DNA of 64,000 nt from Luteolibacter sp. SL250 (GCF_026625605.1 NZ_CP113054.1:1860001-1924000), one strand, 5' to 3'. Positions 41,307-50,382 are shown, numbered from the stretch's first letter. Notes: generated from the letters alone by a model not told the origin. Numbers and translations are program-made.

Positions 41307-41433
41307 GGAAGGTACTCCTATTCCTCTCGCACGGCGGCATTGGCGACAGGCGTGGGAGGCGGATCTACTCCAAGGATGCTTTTACCATGGTTTCCCATTG
41401 CAGCCGGTGGACAGGAGTGTCCACCCTCCTTAC
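41303..41433. mobile_element. GTAAGG-family palindromic repeat, copy 2
   Basis: Starts GTGAGGAAGGTACTCC (41303), with the M56 gene's TGA at positions 2-4, the same place as the TAA of nagA in copy 1. Its core contains GGATCTACTCCAAGGATGC and its right arm ends GGAGTGTCCACCCTCCTTAC at 41433. Confidence 0.75.
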
Positions 41434-41453
41434 GGGACCAGGCGGAGAGGGGA

Positions 41454-41556
41454 GTAAGGAGGTGCGACACTCCTGTCGCACGGCGGCATTGGCGGAATCA
41501 AGTGAAGGGCGGATCTATCCCGCGGTGCTTTGGCTCCGATTGCGGCCCATCGGTGG
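41454..41556. mobile_element. GTAAGG-family palindromic repeat, copy 3, right arm truncated
   Basis: Begins GTAAGGAGGTGCGACACTCC at 41454, has a GGATCTATCCCGCGGTGC core and ends at CATCGGTGG (41556), without the outer half of the right arm. It abuts the stop codon of the minus-strand gene at 41560. Confidence 0.7.
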
Positions 41557-41559
41557 AGC

Positions 41560-42222
41560 TCAAAAGTGCCGGGAAACGCCGGGTCCCATCTTGAAATCCG
41601 TGATCTCCAGCTTTCCTTCCGTTGTGAGAACCGCCTCCATTGAGGATTCCAGAGTGGGAAAGTCCTCGATGCCTTTCGGATTGGACGTCAGCGCAATTCT
41701 CAGGCGGAGGGGCAGGGCAATCGGATCAAGCGCCTCCACATCCACCGAAAATCCATCCGGGTAAGCGGAACCGTTCCCTGAGTTCGCCTTGCGTGCGGCT
41801 TCGTACCTGTCCGGCGTGGCTTTTTTGGTTTCAGCCAGAATCGATCTCTGGGCGAGTTCGAGCAAATTGAACTGGCTGACATTTCCGTCCCCGACTTTCA
41901 GCAGGACCAAGGCATGGGGGAACCATTTGCCATCGACCTCCCACAGTAGGAACTTCCCATCTTTCGACCAGCGGGAAGGAAGGAGCGTCTCATGGTTCTT
42001 CCGGTCGAAGAACGGATTCGCTTTGATGGAGGCCAGGACTTTGCCGGTGGCAGCTTCGACAAGCTTGTTGGAATCCACGGGGCTGGAATCCAGAGAGGGT
42101 ACGGTCACACCGTAGCGTCGGTCCGGGGAAAGCGTGGAATCCGGGATGGCGAACGCGGGCCGTTTCTCCTGCGCATGGACGGAGGAGGAAACGAGGAGAA
42201 GTGCGGGCAGAAGATAGCGCAT
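41560..42222 (-). CDS. Secreted protein of unknown function
   Basis: The 220-residue product has a signal peptide (MRYLLPALLLVSSSVHAQEK). The mature part begins with a strand-rich segment (STLSPDRRYGVTVPSLDSS, LVEAATGKVLASIKA, SKDGKFLLWEVDGKWFPHAL) reminiscent of a beta-propeller-like WD40/DPP-type blade, then becomes helical with EAARKANSGNG. No family recognised. It lies downstream of sdhA on the same strand, separated by about 58 bp that include a dispersed hairpin 29-mer, so linkage to sdh is doubtful. Confidence 0.75.
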   Translation of the reverse strand: MRYLLPALLLVSSSVHAQEKRPAFAIPDSTLSPDRRYGVTVPSLDSSPVDSNKLVEAATGKVLASIKANPFFDRKNHETLLPSRWSKDGKFLLWEVDGKWFPHALVLLKVGDGNVSQFNLLELAQRSILAETKKATPDRYEAARKANSGNGSAYPDGFSVDVEALDPIALPLRLRIALTSNPKGIEDFPTLESSMEAVLTTEGKLEITDFKMGPGVSRHF

Positions 42223-42247
42223 GGGAGTTTTCCTCCTCTCCTGAAGA

Positions 42248-42276
42248 TGCCGGTCTGAAGACCAGCGCTCCCAGCG
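42248..42276 (+). repeat. Dispersed hairpin 29-mer (copy B)
   Basis: The same 29-bp unit as at 22130-22158, in the opposite orientation, with two differences. It stands in the 58-bp gap after sdhA and may form a hairpin (GCCGGTCTGAAGACC) in the transcript end. Confidence 0.7.
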
Positions 42277-42280
42277 GGCA

Positions 42281-44257
42281 TCACGCGTAGCTCCGGATGG
42301 ATGCTTTCACGGTTTCATAGACGAGCGGCTCCTTGTGGAGCGTCGGGGCCTTGCCGTCGCCGTTGTATTCCCAGGCGGAGACGTGGGAGAACAGGTCGTC
42401 GTGGCGCTTCGCCTCACCGGCCTGCGTCTTGCCGGCCTGGACGTCGGGATCGGCGTCGGTGAACTGGTGCTCGGCGCGGAAGTGGCCGCCGCAGGATTCC
42501 TCGCGGTCGCGGGCGTCGTAGCACATCAGCTCCCCGAACTCGAGGAAGTCGGCGACGCGGCCCGCCTTCTCCAGCTCCATGTTGGCGATGTCGCCGGAGC
42601 CGGGGATGCGGACGTTCTGCCAGAACTCCTCGCGGATCTGCGGGATCTTCGCGATGGCTTCCGTGAGGCCCTCGCGGGAACGCTCCATGCCGCACTTGTT
42701 CCACATGACCAGGCCGAGTTCCTTGTGGAAGGAATCCACGGTGCGCTTGCCCTTGATGTTGAGCAGTTTGTTGACGCGTTCCTTCGCCTCGGCCTCCGTG
42801 GCCTTGAACTCTGGCATTTCCGTGTTGAAGGTGCCGGGCTTCTGGGTGGCAAGGTAGTTGGCGATGGTGGTGGGGATGACGAAGTAGCCGTCGGCCAGAC
42901 CCTGCATGAGGGCGGATGCCCCCAGGCGGTTCGCGCCGTGGTCGGAGAAGTTCGCCTCACCCAGCACGTGCAGGCCGGGGACGTTGGACATCAGGTTGTA
43001 GTCCACCCACAGGCCGCCCATGGTGTAGTGGACGGCGGGGTAGATCATCATCGGCTGCTTGTAGGGATCCTCACCGACGATCTTGTCATACATCTGGAAG
43101 AGGTTGCCGTAGCGGGCGCGGATGGTCGGCTCGCCGAGGCGGGCGGTCGCATCGCGGAAGTCGAGATAGACGCCCAGGCCGGTGCCGGCGACGCCGCGGC
43201 CGTCGTCACAGGCTTCCTTCGCGGCGCGGGAGGAAATGTCGCGCGGTGCGAGGTTGCCAAAGGAAGGATACTTGCGCTCCAGGAAGTAGTCGCGGTCGTC
43301 CTCCGCCACATCGGACGGCTTGAGTTTTCCTTCGCGGATCTTCGCGGCGATCTCGCGGGACTTCGGCGCCCACACACGGCCGTCGTTCCGGAGGGACTCC
43401 GACATGAGGGTGAGCTTCGACTGGTAGTCACCGCTGACCGGGATGCAGGTCGGGTGGATCTGGGTGTAGCACGGGTTCGCGAAGAGGGCGCCCCGGCGCG
43501 CGGCGCGCCAGGCTCCGGTCACGTTGCAGCCCATCGCATTGGTGGAGAGGAAGAACACGTTGCCGTAGCCGCCGGTGGCCAGGATCACGGCGTCCGCCGC
43601 ATGGGTGGTGATCTTGCCGGTGTTCAGGTCACGGGTGACGATGCCCTTGGCATGGCCGTCCACCAGCACCAGGTCCAGCATCTCCGTCCGTGGGAACATC
43701 TTCACCCCGCCGCGCTGGATTTCCTTTTCCAACGCCTGGTAGCAGCCGATGAGGAGCTGTTGCCCCGTCTGGCCCCGTGCGTAGAAAGTCCGGGACACCT
43801 GCGCACCGCCGAAGGAGCGGTTGTCCAGCAGGCCGCCGTATTCCCGGGCGAAGGGCACGCCCTGCGCCACGCACTGGTCGATGATGGCGTTGGAAACCTC
43901 GGCAAGGCGGTAGACGTTCGCCTCACGGGCGCGGAAGTCGCCGCCCTTGATCGTGTCGTAGAAAAGGCGGCGCACGGAGTCACCGTCGTTCCGGTAGTTC
44001 TTCGCGGCGTTGATGCCACCCTGCGCGGCGATGGAGTGCGCCCGGCGCGGGGAGTCCTGGTAGCAGAAGCATTTCACCTGGTAGCCCAGCTCCGCGAGTG
44101 TCGCCGCAGCCGCACCACCCGCCAGACCGGAACCGACCACGATGATCGAGAACTTCCGCTTGTTGGCCGGGTTGATGAGCTTCGAGTCCATCTTGTGCTT
44201 GGACCATTTCTGCTCAAGCGGGCCGGATGGGATTTTGCTGTCGAGGACGAAGGACAT
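42281..44257 (-). CDS. sdhA: Succinate dehydrogenase flavoprotein subunit
   Basis: A 658-residue FAD protein of the b558-type (Bacteroidetes/epsilon-like) Sdh family. The FAD site is [20 protein letters not shown]; the covalent-FAD His lies in [20 protein letters not shown] (about residue 74), and catalytic and substrate residues are in THPTCI-like [12 protein letters not shown], and [12 protein letters not shown]. It oxidises succinate to fumarate in the membrane-bound complex II. It follows the four-helix-bundle gene and sdhC on the same strand. No sdhB gene for the Fe-S subunit is found downstream or elsewhere in the window. Confidence 0.95.
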   Translation of the reverse strand: MSFVLDSKIPSGPLEQKWSKHKMDSKLINPANKRKFSIIVVGSGLAGGAAAATLAELGYQVKCFCYQDSPRRAHSIAAQGGINAAKNYRNDGDSVRRLFYDTIKGGDFRAREANVYRLAEVSNAIIDQCVAQGVPFAREYGGLLDNRSFGGAQVSRTFYARGQTGQQLLIGCYQALEKEIQRGGVKMFPRTEMLDLVLVDGHAKGIVTRDLNTGKITTHAADAVILATGGYGNVFFLSTNAMGCNVTGAWRAARRGALFANPCYTQIHPTCIPVSGDYQSKLTLMSESLRNDGRVWAPKSREIAAKIREGKLKPSDVAEDDRDYFLERKYPSFGNLAPRDISSRAAKEACDDGRGVAGTGLGVYLDFRDATARLGEPTIRARYGNLFQMYDKIVGEDPYKQPMMIYPAVHYTMGGLWVDYNLMSNVPGLHVLGEANFSDHGANRLGASALMQGLADGYFVIPTTIANYLATQKPGTFNTEMPEFKATEAEAKERVNKLLNIKGKRTVDSFHKELGLVMWNKCGMERSREGLTEAIAKIPQIREEFWQNVRIPGSGDIANMELEKAGRVADFLEFGELMCYDARDREESCGGHFRAEHQFTDADPDVQAGKTQAGEAKRHDDLFSHVSAWEYNGDGKAPTLHKEPLVYETVKASIRSYA

Positions 44258-44262
44258 GGTGA

Positions 44263-44298
44263 ATTGAGTATTGGAAATTGACTATTGATTGTTGAATC
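44263..44298. repeat. Left AT-rich inverted repeat of the four-helix cassette
   Basis: AT-rich 36-bp arm (ATTGAGTATTGGAAATTGAC, and so on) that is inverted-complementary at 28 of 36 positions to the arm at 44665-44700. It begins 6 bp after the sdhA start codon region and ends over the stop codon of the four-helix-bundle gene. Confidence 0.65.
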
Positions 44299-44656
44299 AA
44301 TCAGCGCCGTTCCGGCGGGCGGTTTTGATGGAAGCGCAGAAGATGGAAGTCAGCTCGGTGGCTTCCTGCCACAGTGGTTGGACCTTGTCGCGGGGAAGGA
44401 TCTCATCCTCCATGATGAGCTCCATCCAGAGAGCGGATTCATCCGCTTCTTCCACGGCGGTCCCGACCTTGGATGCGAAGTCGGCGCGGGATTTGGCAAG
44501 GCAGGCTGCCCGGTAGTTCGCGGCCACCGAAGTGCCGGAGCGGATCAGTTGGTTGGCGATGGGACGACCGACTTTGTCATCGGGAAGGGCCCTTACCAGA
44601 CGGATCACCCGCAGCGAGAACTGCTTGCAGCGGGCTTTGAGGTCTTCCGGGTTCAT
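44297..44656 (-). CDS. Four-helix-bundle (23S rRNA intervening-sequence-type) protein
   Basis: The 119-residue product (start ATG 44656) matches the TIGR02436 family: FSLRVIRLVRALP, PIANQLIRSGTSVAANYRAA and LWMELIMEDEIL are its characteristic segments. The family was first seen as ORFs in 23S rRNA intervening sequences of spirochaetes, and free-standing copies are frequent in Verrucomicrobia and Bacteroidetes; function unknown, although a link to retroelement accessory proteins has been noted for relatives. Here it sits between sdhC and sdhA, flanked by AT-rich inverted repeats, and looks inserted. The TTG at 44671 is a less likely start. Confidence 0.9.
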   Translation of the reverse strand: MNPEDLKARCKQFSLRVIRLVRALPDDKVGRPIANQLIRSGTSVAANYRAACLAKSRADFASKVGTAVEEADESALWMELIMEDEILPRDKVQPLWQEATELTSIFCASIKTARRNGAD

Positions 44657-44664
44657 CTTCCTAA

Positions 44665-44700
44665 TAATCAATAATCAATAATCAATCATCAATATTCAAT
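44665..44700. repeat. Right AT-rich inverted repeat of the four-helix cassette
   Basis: AT-rich arm with TAATCAATAATCAATAATCA units, inverted relative to the arm at 44263-44298. It lies between the sdhC stop codon (44708) and the four-helix-bundle start. Confidence 0.65.
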
Positions 44701-44707
44701 GGGGCCG

Positions 44708-45430
44708 TCAGCGTCCGAACTTGAAAACGAGGATTGCGACCGGGATCGACACGAAGCCCAGCCAGATCACCGCACTGTAGGCCCAGGAAAATTGCTCGAT
44801 CAGCGGGCGGGATTTCTTCGAGTTCCAGCCCAGTGTCTGGAAGATGGAGGCGACACCGTGGCCGAGGTGGGAGCACAGGACCGTCATGGCGATGACGTAG
44901 AAAATCGCGACCCACCAGACGGAGAAGCCGTCGATGACCATTTTCCAGGCATCATGGCGGGCCTCGCCGGTCTTCGCGAGATAGGCGGCATCCGTGTAGA
45001 GAGCGGGGTTCGCATACTCATTCCCCACGCGGATGGTGTAGTGCATCAGGTGGTAGATGACGAAAAAGAGGATGGTCAGGCCCGTCCAGATCATGATCCG
45101 GGAGGACTTCGTCGCCTTGATGGTCGCTTGATATTCGTAGGGCTTCCGCGCGCTCTTGTTCTGGCGGGTCAGGGCGATGGTAGCCACCACATGCAGAACC
45201 ACCGCGCCCAGCAAGCCCAGACGGGCGATCCAGATGCCCGCGCCGTGCAGGGCGTGGTGCAGGAACTGCGCGTAGTCGTTGAACGCCTCACGGCCCGCGA
45301 ACACCAGCAGGTTGCCGGTCATGTGGCCGAAAAGGAACAAAACAAGGGCGATCCCAGTGACGGCGACGATGAGTTTCTTTCCGATCGAGGAGTTCCAGTA
45401 GGCCGAAATGCTGCGGGTCAGGGCGTTCAT
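44708..45430 (-). CDS. sdhC: Succinate dehydrogenase cytochrome b subunit
   Basis: A 240-residue membrane protein of the Sdh cytochrome b558 family: five helices, including IGKKLIVAVTGIALVLFLFGHM (with the haem His in FGHMTGNLLVF), and further His residues in HHALHGAG, VVLHVVATIAL and HLMHYTIRV for the second haem, as in the di-haem, five-helix type. It anchors SdhA/SdhB in the membrane and passes electrons to quinone. It is the first gene of the operon; 36-51 bp after it comes the inserted four-helix gene, and sdhA follows. Confidence 0.93.
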   Translation of the reverse strand: MNALTRSISAYWNSSIGKKLIVAVTGIALVLFLFGHMTGNLLVFAGREAFNDYAQFLHHALHGAGIWIARLGLLGAVVLHVVATIALTRQNKSARKPYEYQATIKATKSSRIMIWTGLTILFFVIYHLMHYTIRVGNEYANPALYTDAAYLAKTGEARHDAWKMVIDGFSVWWVAIFYVIAMTVLCSHLGHGVASIFQTLGWNSKKSRPLIEQFSWAYSAVIWLGFVSIPVAILVFKFGR

Positions 45431-45731
45431 GGGTATCGGTTGAAGCGATGGCGGGAGTGCTTCCGCCGCGAGAAGTAGAGGGGAGTTGCGTGCATTTCAA
45501 GGGGTATCCTCTCAATAACAGGACATTCCCAAAATGTGCGGTGCGACGGGCGGTTTTGCGGGAAATCCAGACCTTCCTGAGGGGGTTATTGCGACTGGTT
45601 CGCAGGCTTTGCTGGTAAGGGATGCCTCCTCGAGGCGTCCGGTGGCGGACGGCTGACATGCGCCGGTTGTGAGGGACTTCGTGACTCACCGTCTGCGGGA
45701 GATGGCGCTGATGATCATTCGGTCGGCTGAT
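45431..45731. other. Gap upstream of sdhC, no gene seen
   Basis: The 301 bp hold the presumed sdh promoter on the minus strand. On that strand a TTGAAA hexamer lies near 45505, about 75 bp before the sdhC start, but I could not find a matched -10. No ORF is credible here. The frame that reads into it from 45669 on the plus strand is a shadow. Confidence 0.35.
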
Positions 45732-46127
45732 TCACTGTCCAAATGGGCCAATCGACCATTCCGGCCTCCAGTTCTTCGACCATTGGCCCCAATATGCGAG
45801 AGAGGATGGAACAACGAAGTCCAGCCAATCGTAACGGCGTGCCAGCTCGGCTGCCGCGTCATCCTTTCTGGGGATGTGCGGCCAGTGCTCCTCGGGCTCA
45901 TCTTCGAGCTTCAGGACATCGCGGACGTCAGTTGCACACCTTTTGCAGAGGGATTCCAGCAGTTTTGAGTCATGCATGGCCATTGCAAGAATGATGCGAT
46001 GGACGCGGGGGCCGCCGCCACTTTCACGAAGAAGATCCGCGATCCTACCCGAATCTTCGGAGAACAGTCGTCCGACCGCTGTGATGACAGAAGGCTCCAG
46101 TTCCCCGTGGTGGTTCTCATATGACAT
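45732..46127 (-). CDS. Protein of unknown function, helical
   Basis: The 131-residue product (MSYENHHGELEPSVITAVGRLF...) has no signal peptide or membrane helix and is rich in charged, helical segments (DSGRIADLLRES, RVHRIILAMAMHDSKLLESLCKRC, DEPEEHWPHIPRKDDAAAELARRYDWLDFV). It overlaps the 3' end of the membrane-protein gene upstream by 11 bp, suggesting co-transcription. No family was recognised. Confidence 0.65.
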   Translation of the reverse strand: MSYENHHGELEPSVITAVGRLFSEDSGRIADLLRESGGGPRVHRIILAMAMHDSKLLESLCKRCATDVRDVLKLEDEPEEHWPHIPRKDDAAAELARRYDWLDFVVPSSLAYWGQWSKNWRPEWSIGPFGQ

Positions 46128-46767
46128 TCGGCTGGATTCCTGTTTGCTCCGATTCCGGAGGTTGGGAAGATCGTAATTGCACGGCTACCAACACTTCGGT
46201 GACGAGTGCCGGAGTTCCTATGAGTTTCGGATTGGAAGAAGGTTGTTCGCAGGTAAAAATCTCCTCGTCCAATCTTGTATAGCGTATGATCCGAACGTCG
46301 GAGTCCTGAAAGACATCCCTTCGACTCCAGTTCAGATGATCGAGGGCATCGCTGAATCGAGTTGGAGATAAATTTGCGAACTCGGTCTCGTTCTCATTCC
46401 GGAGAGCCAGGAACCGCTCCTCCCAGTTCTGGAGAGAAGGTTTGCTGGTGAAGCCTGCCGTCAGCCACAACAAAGCCATCACCGATATCGAGTTGAAAAA
46501 GATGGTGGTTTGAAATCCATCTTTTTCCAGATCAATGACTTGGAATAAATAGGCGAGGAGAGGGGAGTAACCGAGTGCCGACGCGAGCAGAATGGATTGC
46601 GTGGCAGTTCCCCGAAGAAGCTTCGACATGGCGAGCGTGACTGCCAGCGGCGATGCGAAGAAAAGCCCGAATGTCAAGCCCGTCAAAGGCACCATAAAAG
46701 CTTGGAGAGACATGCCGATCACCCAGCAAATGGCCAGCAGCGTGACGGAAAGGGTCAGTTTTCTCAT
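46117..46767 (-). CDS. Membrane protein of unknown function
   Basis: The start at 46767 (MRKLTLSVTLLAICWVIGMS) gives a hydrophobic N-terminus; the frame upstream to 46857 is not signal-like. The first 120 residues contain about four membrane segments (VTLLAICWVIGMSLQAFMV, GLTFGLFFASPLAVTLAMS, ILLASALGYSPLLAYLFQV, ISVMALLWLTAGF), then a soluble C-terminal part of about 95 residues (WEERFLALRNENETEFANLS, RDVFQDSDVRIIRYTRLDEE). Unrecognised. Its stop codon overlaps the start of the helical small protein. Confidence 0.7.
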   Translation of the reverse strand: MRKLTLSVTLLAICWVIGMSLQAFMVPLTGLTFGLFFASPLAVTLAMSKLLRGTATQSILLASALGYSPLLAYLFQVIDLEKDGFQTTIFFNSISVMALLWLTAGFTSKPSLQNWEERFLALRNENETEFANLSPTRFSDALDHLNWSRRDVFQDSDVRIIRYTRLDEEIFTCEQPSSNPKLIGTPALVTEVLVAVQLRSSQPPESEQTGIQPNVI

Positions 46768-46933
46768 CGAGGGGTAGGTATCGCCATTCCGGCGACCGTC
46801 GGGCGGGTCGCATGGCCAGAGTGACCTGTCGCAGTCCCGATGGCGATTCCAAACCATGTGTCTTGGCTCAATTCGAAAACCCAGCGTTTTTTAGAGTTGG
46901 CCCGCCATCTGCTAACGATTAATTTACAAATCC

Positions 46934-48367
46934 ATGGCAATATTCGAGGGCTACGATCCGGGCGGTTTTCATGATGAGATGTTCGCGGGAAGCGGGGAGG
47001 TCAGGCCACATTGCGCGCCGCTCCTCAACAGGATGGACAATTTGAGCGAGAGGGAGTTCCTGGACCGCAAGGCGGCGTCGGAGCTCTACTTCGTCCGCCA
47101 GGGGATCACCTTCAACGTGTATCATGACAACCGGGGTATGGAGCGGATCTTCCCGTTCGATCCGGTGCCGCGGGTGATCCCGGCGAACGAGTGGGAACTG
47201 CTGGAGGCGGGTCTGACGCAGCGGATCATCGCGCTGAACCTTTTCCTGCACGACATCTATCATGACCAGCAGATCCTCAAGGATGAGGTGATCCCGCGCC
47301 ACTACATCGAGAACGCGAAACACTACCGGCCGGAGTTCCGTGGTGTGGACGTCCCGGCGGACATCTACATCCACATCTGCGGTAGCGACATGATCAAGGG
47401 CAAGGACGGCACCTACTACGTCCTGGAGGACAACGGCCGCTGCCCGTCCGGCGCCTCTTACCTGCTTGAGAACCGCAACGCGCTGAAGCGGGCGTTCCCG
47501 GACATCTTCAACACGCTGGGCGTGCGCCCGGTGGACTCCTACCCGCGCGACCTGCTGAACATGCTGCACCACATCTCCCCGCGCCGGGAGGCGGACCCGG
47601 TGTGCGTACTCCTCACCCCCGGCTGCTACAACAGCGCCTACTTCGAGCATTGCTATCTCGCCCGCGAGATGGGCATCGAGATCGTCGAGGGCAAGGACCT
47701 CGTGGTGAAGGACAACTTCGTCTACATGCGCACCACCCACGGACTGGTCCGGGTGGATGTGATCTACCGCCGGATCGACGACGATTTCATCGACCCGACC
47801 GTGTTCCGCAAGGACTCCGTGCTCGGCGTGCCAGGCCTGATGAATGCCTACCGCGCCGGACACGTGGCCCTCGCCAACGCGGTGGGGACCGGTGTCGCGG
47901 ATGACAAGGTCACCTACTACTTCGTCCCGCGGATGATCGAATACTACCTCGGCCAGAAGCCGATCCTGCCGAACGTGCCGACCTACCTCGCGTCGGAGGA
48001 GGCGGACCTGAAATTCATCCTCGGCCACCTGCCGGAGCTGGTGGTGAAGGCGGCGAACGAGTCCGGCGGCTACGGCATGCTGATGGGACCGTCCGCGTCG
48101 AAGGAGGAAATCGAGATCTTCCGGGAAAAGATCATCGCGGACCCGCGCAACTACATCGCCCAGCCGGTGGTGTCGCTTTCCCGCTGCCCGACGTGGTGCG
48201 ATGGAGCCATCGAGGGCCGCCACATCGACCTGCGGCCGTATATCATCTACGGTGACGAGGTGAAGATTGTGCCCGGGGGGCTGACCCGCGTGGCGCTTAC
48301 GAAGGGTTCCCTGGTGGTGAACTCCTCCCAGGGTGGTGGCAGCAAGGACACCTGGGTCCTCCGGTAA
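46934..48367 (+). CDS. Circularly permuted type 2 ATP-grasp protein (DUF404/DUF407)
   Basis: The 477-residue product opens MAIFEGYDPGGFHDEMFAGS, the conserved start of this family, and contains IHICGSDMIKGKDGTYYVLEDNGRCPSGASY (ATP-grasp core), then VLLTPGCYNSAYFEHCYLA, DVIYRRIDDDFIDP, and NESGGYGMLMGPSA with the metal and nucleotide ligands. It is expected to form an amide-type bond using ATP. It starts a conserved three-gene set with an alpha-E protein and a transglutaminase; the set is widespread in bacteria, and its product is still uncertain, with peptide or amino-acid ligation proposed. Confidence 0.94.
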   Translation: MAIFEGYDPGGFHDEMFAGSGEVRPHCAPLLNRMDNLSEREFLDRKAASELYFVRQGITFNVYHDNRGMERIFPFDPVPRVIPANEWELLEAGLTQRIIALNLFLHDIYHDQQILKDEVIPRHYIENAKHYRPEFRGVDVPADIYIHICGSDMIKGKDGTYYVLEDNGRCPSGASYLLENRNALKRAFPDIFNTLGVRPVDSYPRDLLNMLHHISPRREADPVCVLLTPGCYNSAYFEHCYLAREMGIEIVEGKDLVVKDNFVYMRTTHGLVRVDVIYRRIDDDFIDPTVFRKDSVLGVPGLMNAYRAGHVALANAVGTGVADDKVTYYFVPRMIEYYLGQKPILPNVPTYLASEEADLKFILGHLPELVVKAANESGGYGMLMGPSASKEEIEIFREKIIADPRNYIAQPVVSLSRCPTWCDGAIEGRHIDLRPYIIYGDEVKIVPGGLTRVALTKGSLVVNSSQGGGSKDTWVLR

Positions 48368-48409
48368 GAACGCACCCACCCCGACCCCAACCCATTTTCA
48401 ACTCCGGTC

Positions 48410-49468
48410 ATGCTTTCACGCGTCGCAAACACTCTCTACTGGATGGTCCGCAATGTCGAACGGGCCGACAACCTCTCCCGTCTGATCGACGTCAACCAAC
48501 AGCTCCTCCTCGACTTCGAGACCCTGGACAGCGAGCGCCTTCGCGGCTTCTGGGCGCCCATCATCCAGAGCCTTGGTGAGGAGGAGGCGTTCGAGACCCT
48601 CTATGACGAGCCGGGCAGCTCCCAGGTCATCCGCTTCCTTTCGGATGACGTGCAGAACCCCAACAGCATCGCCTCCTGCATCGCCCAGGCGCGGGAAAAC
48701 GCCCGCACCATCCGCGACCAGCTCTCCGACGAACTTTGGGAGGAGTTGAACTCGCTCTACCTTTTCACCCGTTCCGCGGAAGCGTCGTTCCTCATCGAGT
48801 CGAATCCGCCGAAATACTACGAAAGCATCCGCCGCGGCGCGGCGACTTTCCTGGGGGTGGCGGCCTCCACCATGGCGCGGAACGAGGCGTGGGAATTCAT
48901 CGACATCGGCCGGCAACTGGAGCGTGCGGACAAGACCACCCGCTTTCTGGACATCACCAGTTACCTGCCGAAGACCGCGGAGGATGAGATCACCTCACCC
49001 GGCGTCCTCCACTGGACGGCCATCCTGCGCTCCTGCGGCGCGATGGGGGCGTTCCGTTCGGACCAACGGGAAATTTCCGCGCGCGGGGTGGTGGACTACC
49101 TCATCTTTTCTCCGGAGTTCCCGCGCTCCGTCCGCTTCTGCATCGAGCGGCTGGACGCCAGCCTGCACAAGGTCTCCGGCGCGCCTCGAGGCACCTTTTC
49201 CAACGAATCGGAACGCATCGCGGGCAAGCTGCTGGCTGACATCAACTTCAGCTCCACGGATGATGTGTTCCGGGAAGGGCTGCATGGCTATCTGGATGGC
49301 CTGCAGACCAAATTCAACGCCATCGGCGGGGAGATTTTCGAAACCTATGTGTTGATGCCGGAGCGTGTCACGGACGTCCCGCCGGAGCCGCAACGGGTGA
49401 AGTCCGCCGTTGCCGGCTGGCAATTCGAACAGCAGCAGCAACAACAACGGAACAAGGCGCAGCCGTGA
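48410..49468 (+). CDS. Alpha-E domain protein
   Basis: A 352-residue, mostly helical protein starting MLSRVANTLYWMVRNVERADNLSRLIDVN, the typical Alpha-E N-terminus (YWMxRxxERAxN). It continues with AWEFIDIGRQLERADKTTRFLDI, which repeats the motif in the second half, as is common. The C-terminus is Gln-rich (QQQQQQRNKAQP). It lies 42 bp after the ATP-grasp gene. Function unknown in the family; it may act as a partner to the ATP-grasp enzyme. Confidence 0.92.
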   Translation: MLSRVANTLYWMVRNVERADNLSRLIDVNQQLLLDFETLDSERLRGFWAPIIQSLGEEEAFETLYDEPGSSQVIRFLSDDVQNPNSIASCIAQARENARTIRDQLSDELWEELNSLYLFTRSAEASFLIESNPPKYYESIRRGAATFLGVAASTMARNEAWEFIDIGRQLERADKTTRFLDITSYLPKTAEDEITSPGVLHWTAILRSCGAMGAFRSDQREISARGVVDYLIFSPEFPRSVRFCIERLDASLHKVSGAPRGTFSNESERIAGKLLADINFSSTDDVFREGLHGYLDGLQTKFNAIGGEIFETYVLMPERVTDVPPEPQRVKSAVAGWQFEQQQQQQRNKAQP

Positions 49469-49539
49469 GCATCATCGGGCAGGATTCCACAATTCCAGTG
49501 GAAGTGGCGGGAGGAGACGGCGGCGCCCCGCGGTATGGA

Positions 49540-50382
49540 ATGAAGCTTTCCGTCCTGCACCGAACGACTTTCCAATATCTTGCCCCGGTGACGGACAGTG
49601 TGAACACGCTGCACCTGGAGCCGAGGCTGTTCCCGTTCCAGCAGACGTTGTCCGCGGTCATCCGCGTGCTGCCTGCCACCCGTCTCCGCCGTTTCACGGA
49701 CCTGTTCCAGAACATCACCCATCATTTCGAGGTGTCCGGCGCGCATCCACGGCTCGAGATCGAGAGCCGGATCAAGGTGTACAACCTGCCGCTGGTGATC
49801 CCGGATGCGGTGAGGCAACTGACGCCCGCCCACTATGATGATGCCTCCACGCGTGAGCGCACCTGGCAGTTCCTCCAGGAAAGCCGCTGGGTCTCGAAAC
49901 ATCCGGACGTCTGGAAGCAGGCGGTGGACATCATTTACGGCATTCCGTCCGTCTTCGGGCGGACGCAGGCCGTCATGGCGTGGGTTCACCAGGAGTTCCG
50001 CTATGATCCCGGAGTGACCAGCTACAACACCCATGTGGAGGAAGCTTTCCGCCTCCGGGCAGGAGTCTGCCAGGATTTCACCCACGTCATGCTCGGCCTG
50101 TGCCGGACACTGGGCATCCCCGCCCGGTATGCTTCGGGGTATCTCTACAACGGTCCGCGTGACAGCCTCATCGGCGCGCAGGCATCCCATGCGTGGTGCG
50201 AAGTTTATTTCCCCGGACCCGGCTGGCTCGGCTTCGATCCGACGAACAACACGCTCGCGGACGAGCGTTACGTGAAGGTCGCCGTCGGCAGGGACTATGA
50301 TGACGTTTCCCCGGTTCGTGGCTCCTACTATGGCACCGGCCACTGCCAGATGGATGTGCAAGTGCTGGTGGAGAAGGTGTAG
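49540..50382 (+). CDS. Transglutaminase-like cysteine protease/amidase
   Basis: The 280-residue product (start ATG 49540, MKLSVLHRTTFQYLAP, the usual family start) has an N-terminal beta-sandwich domain and a transglutaminase-like core: Cys in RLRAGVCQDFTHVMLGLCR, His in SHAWCEVYFPG, Asp in GFDPTNNTL, an intact triad. A GTG at 49465 overlaps the preceding stop (GTGA) and is an alternative start with 25 extra residues. Third gene of the ATP-grasp/alpha-E set. It may hydrolyse or form an isopeptide bond on the same product. A hairpin repeat abuts its stop. Confidence 0.92.
   Translation: MKLSVLHRTTFQYLAPVTDSVNTLHLEPRLFPFQQTLSAVIRVLPATRLRRFTDLFQNITHHFEVSGAHPRLEIESRIKVYNLPLVIPDAVRQLTPAHYDDASTRERTWQFLQESRWVSKHPDVWKQAVDIIYGIPSVFGRTQAVMAWVHQEFRYDPGVTSYNTHVEEAFRLRAGVCQDFTHVMLGLCRTLGIPARYASGYLYNGPRDSLIGAQASHAWCEVYFPGPGWLGFDPTNNTLADERYVKVAVGRDYDDVSPVRGSYYGTGHCQMDVQVLVEKV

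Noticed and set aside
42335..44281. 648-residue ORF on the plus strand over sdhA
   Set aside because: It lies antisense to the well-supported sdhA, has a Val/Gly/Arg/His-rich composition and no motif. In high-GC DNA such antisense frames are common.
46919..48379. 486-residue ORF on the minus strand over the ATP-grasp gene
   Set aside because: Antisense shadow with a His/Val/Asp/Arg bias and no recognisable fold. The ATP-grasp gene on the plus strand has all family motifs.
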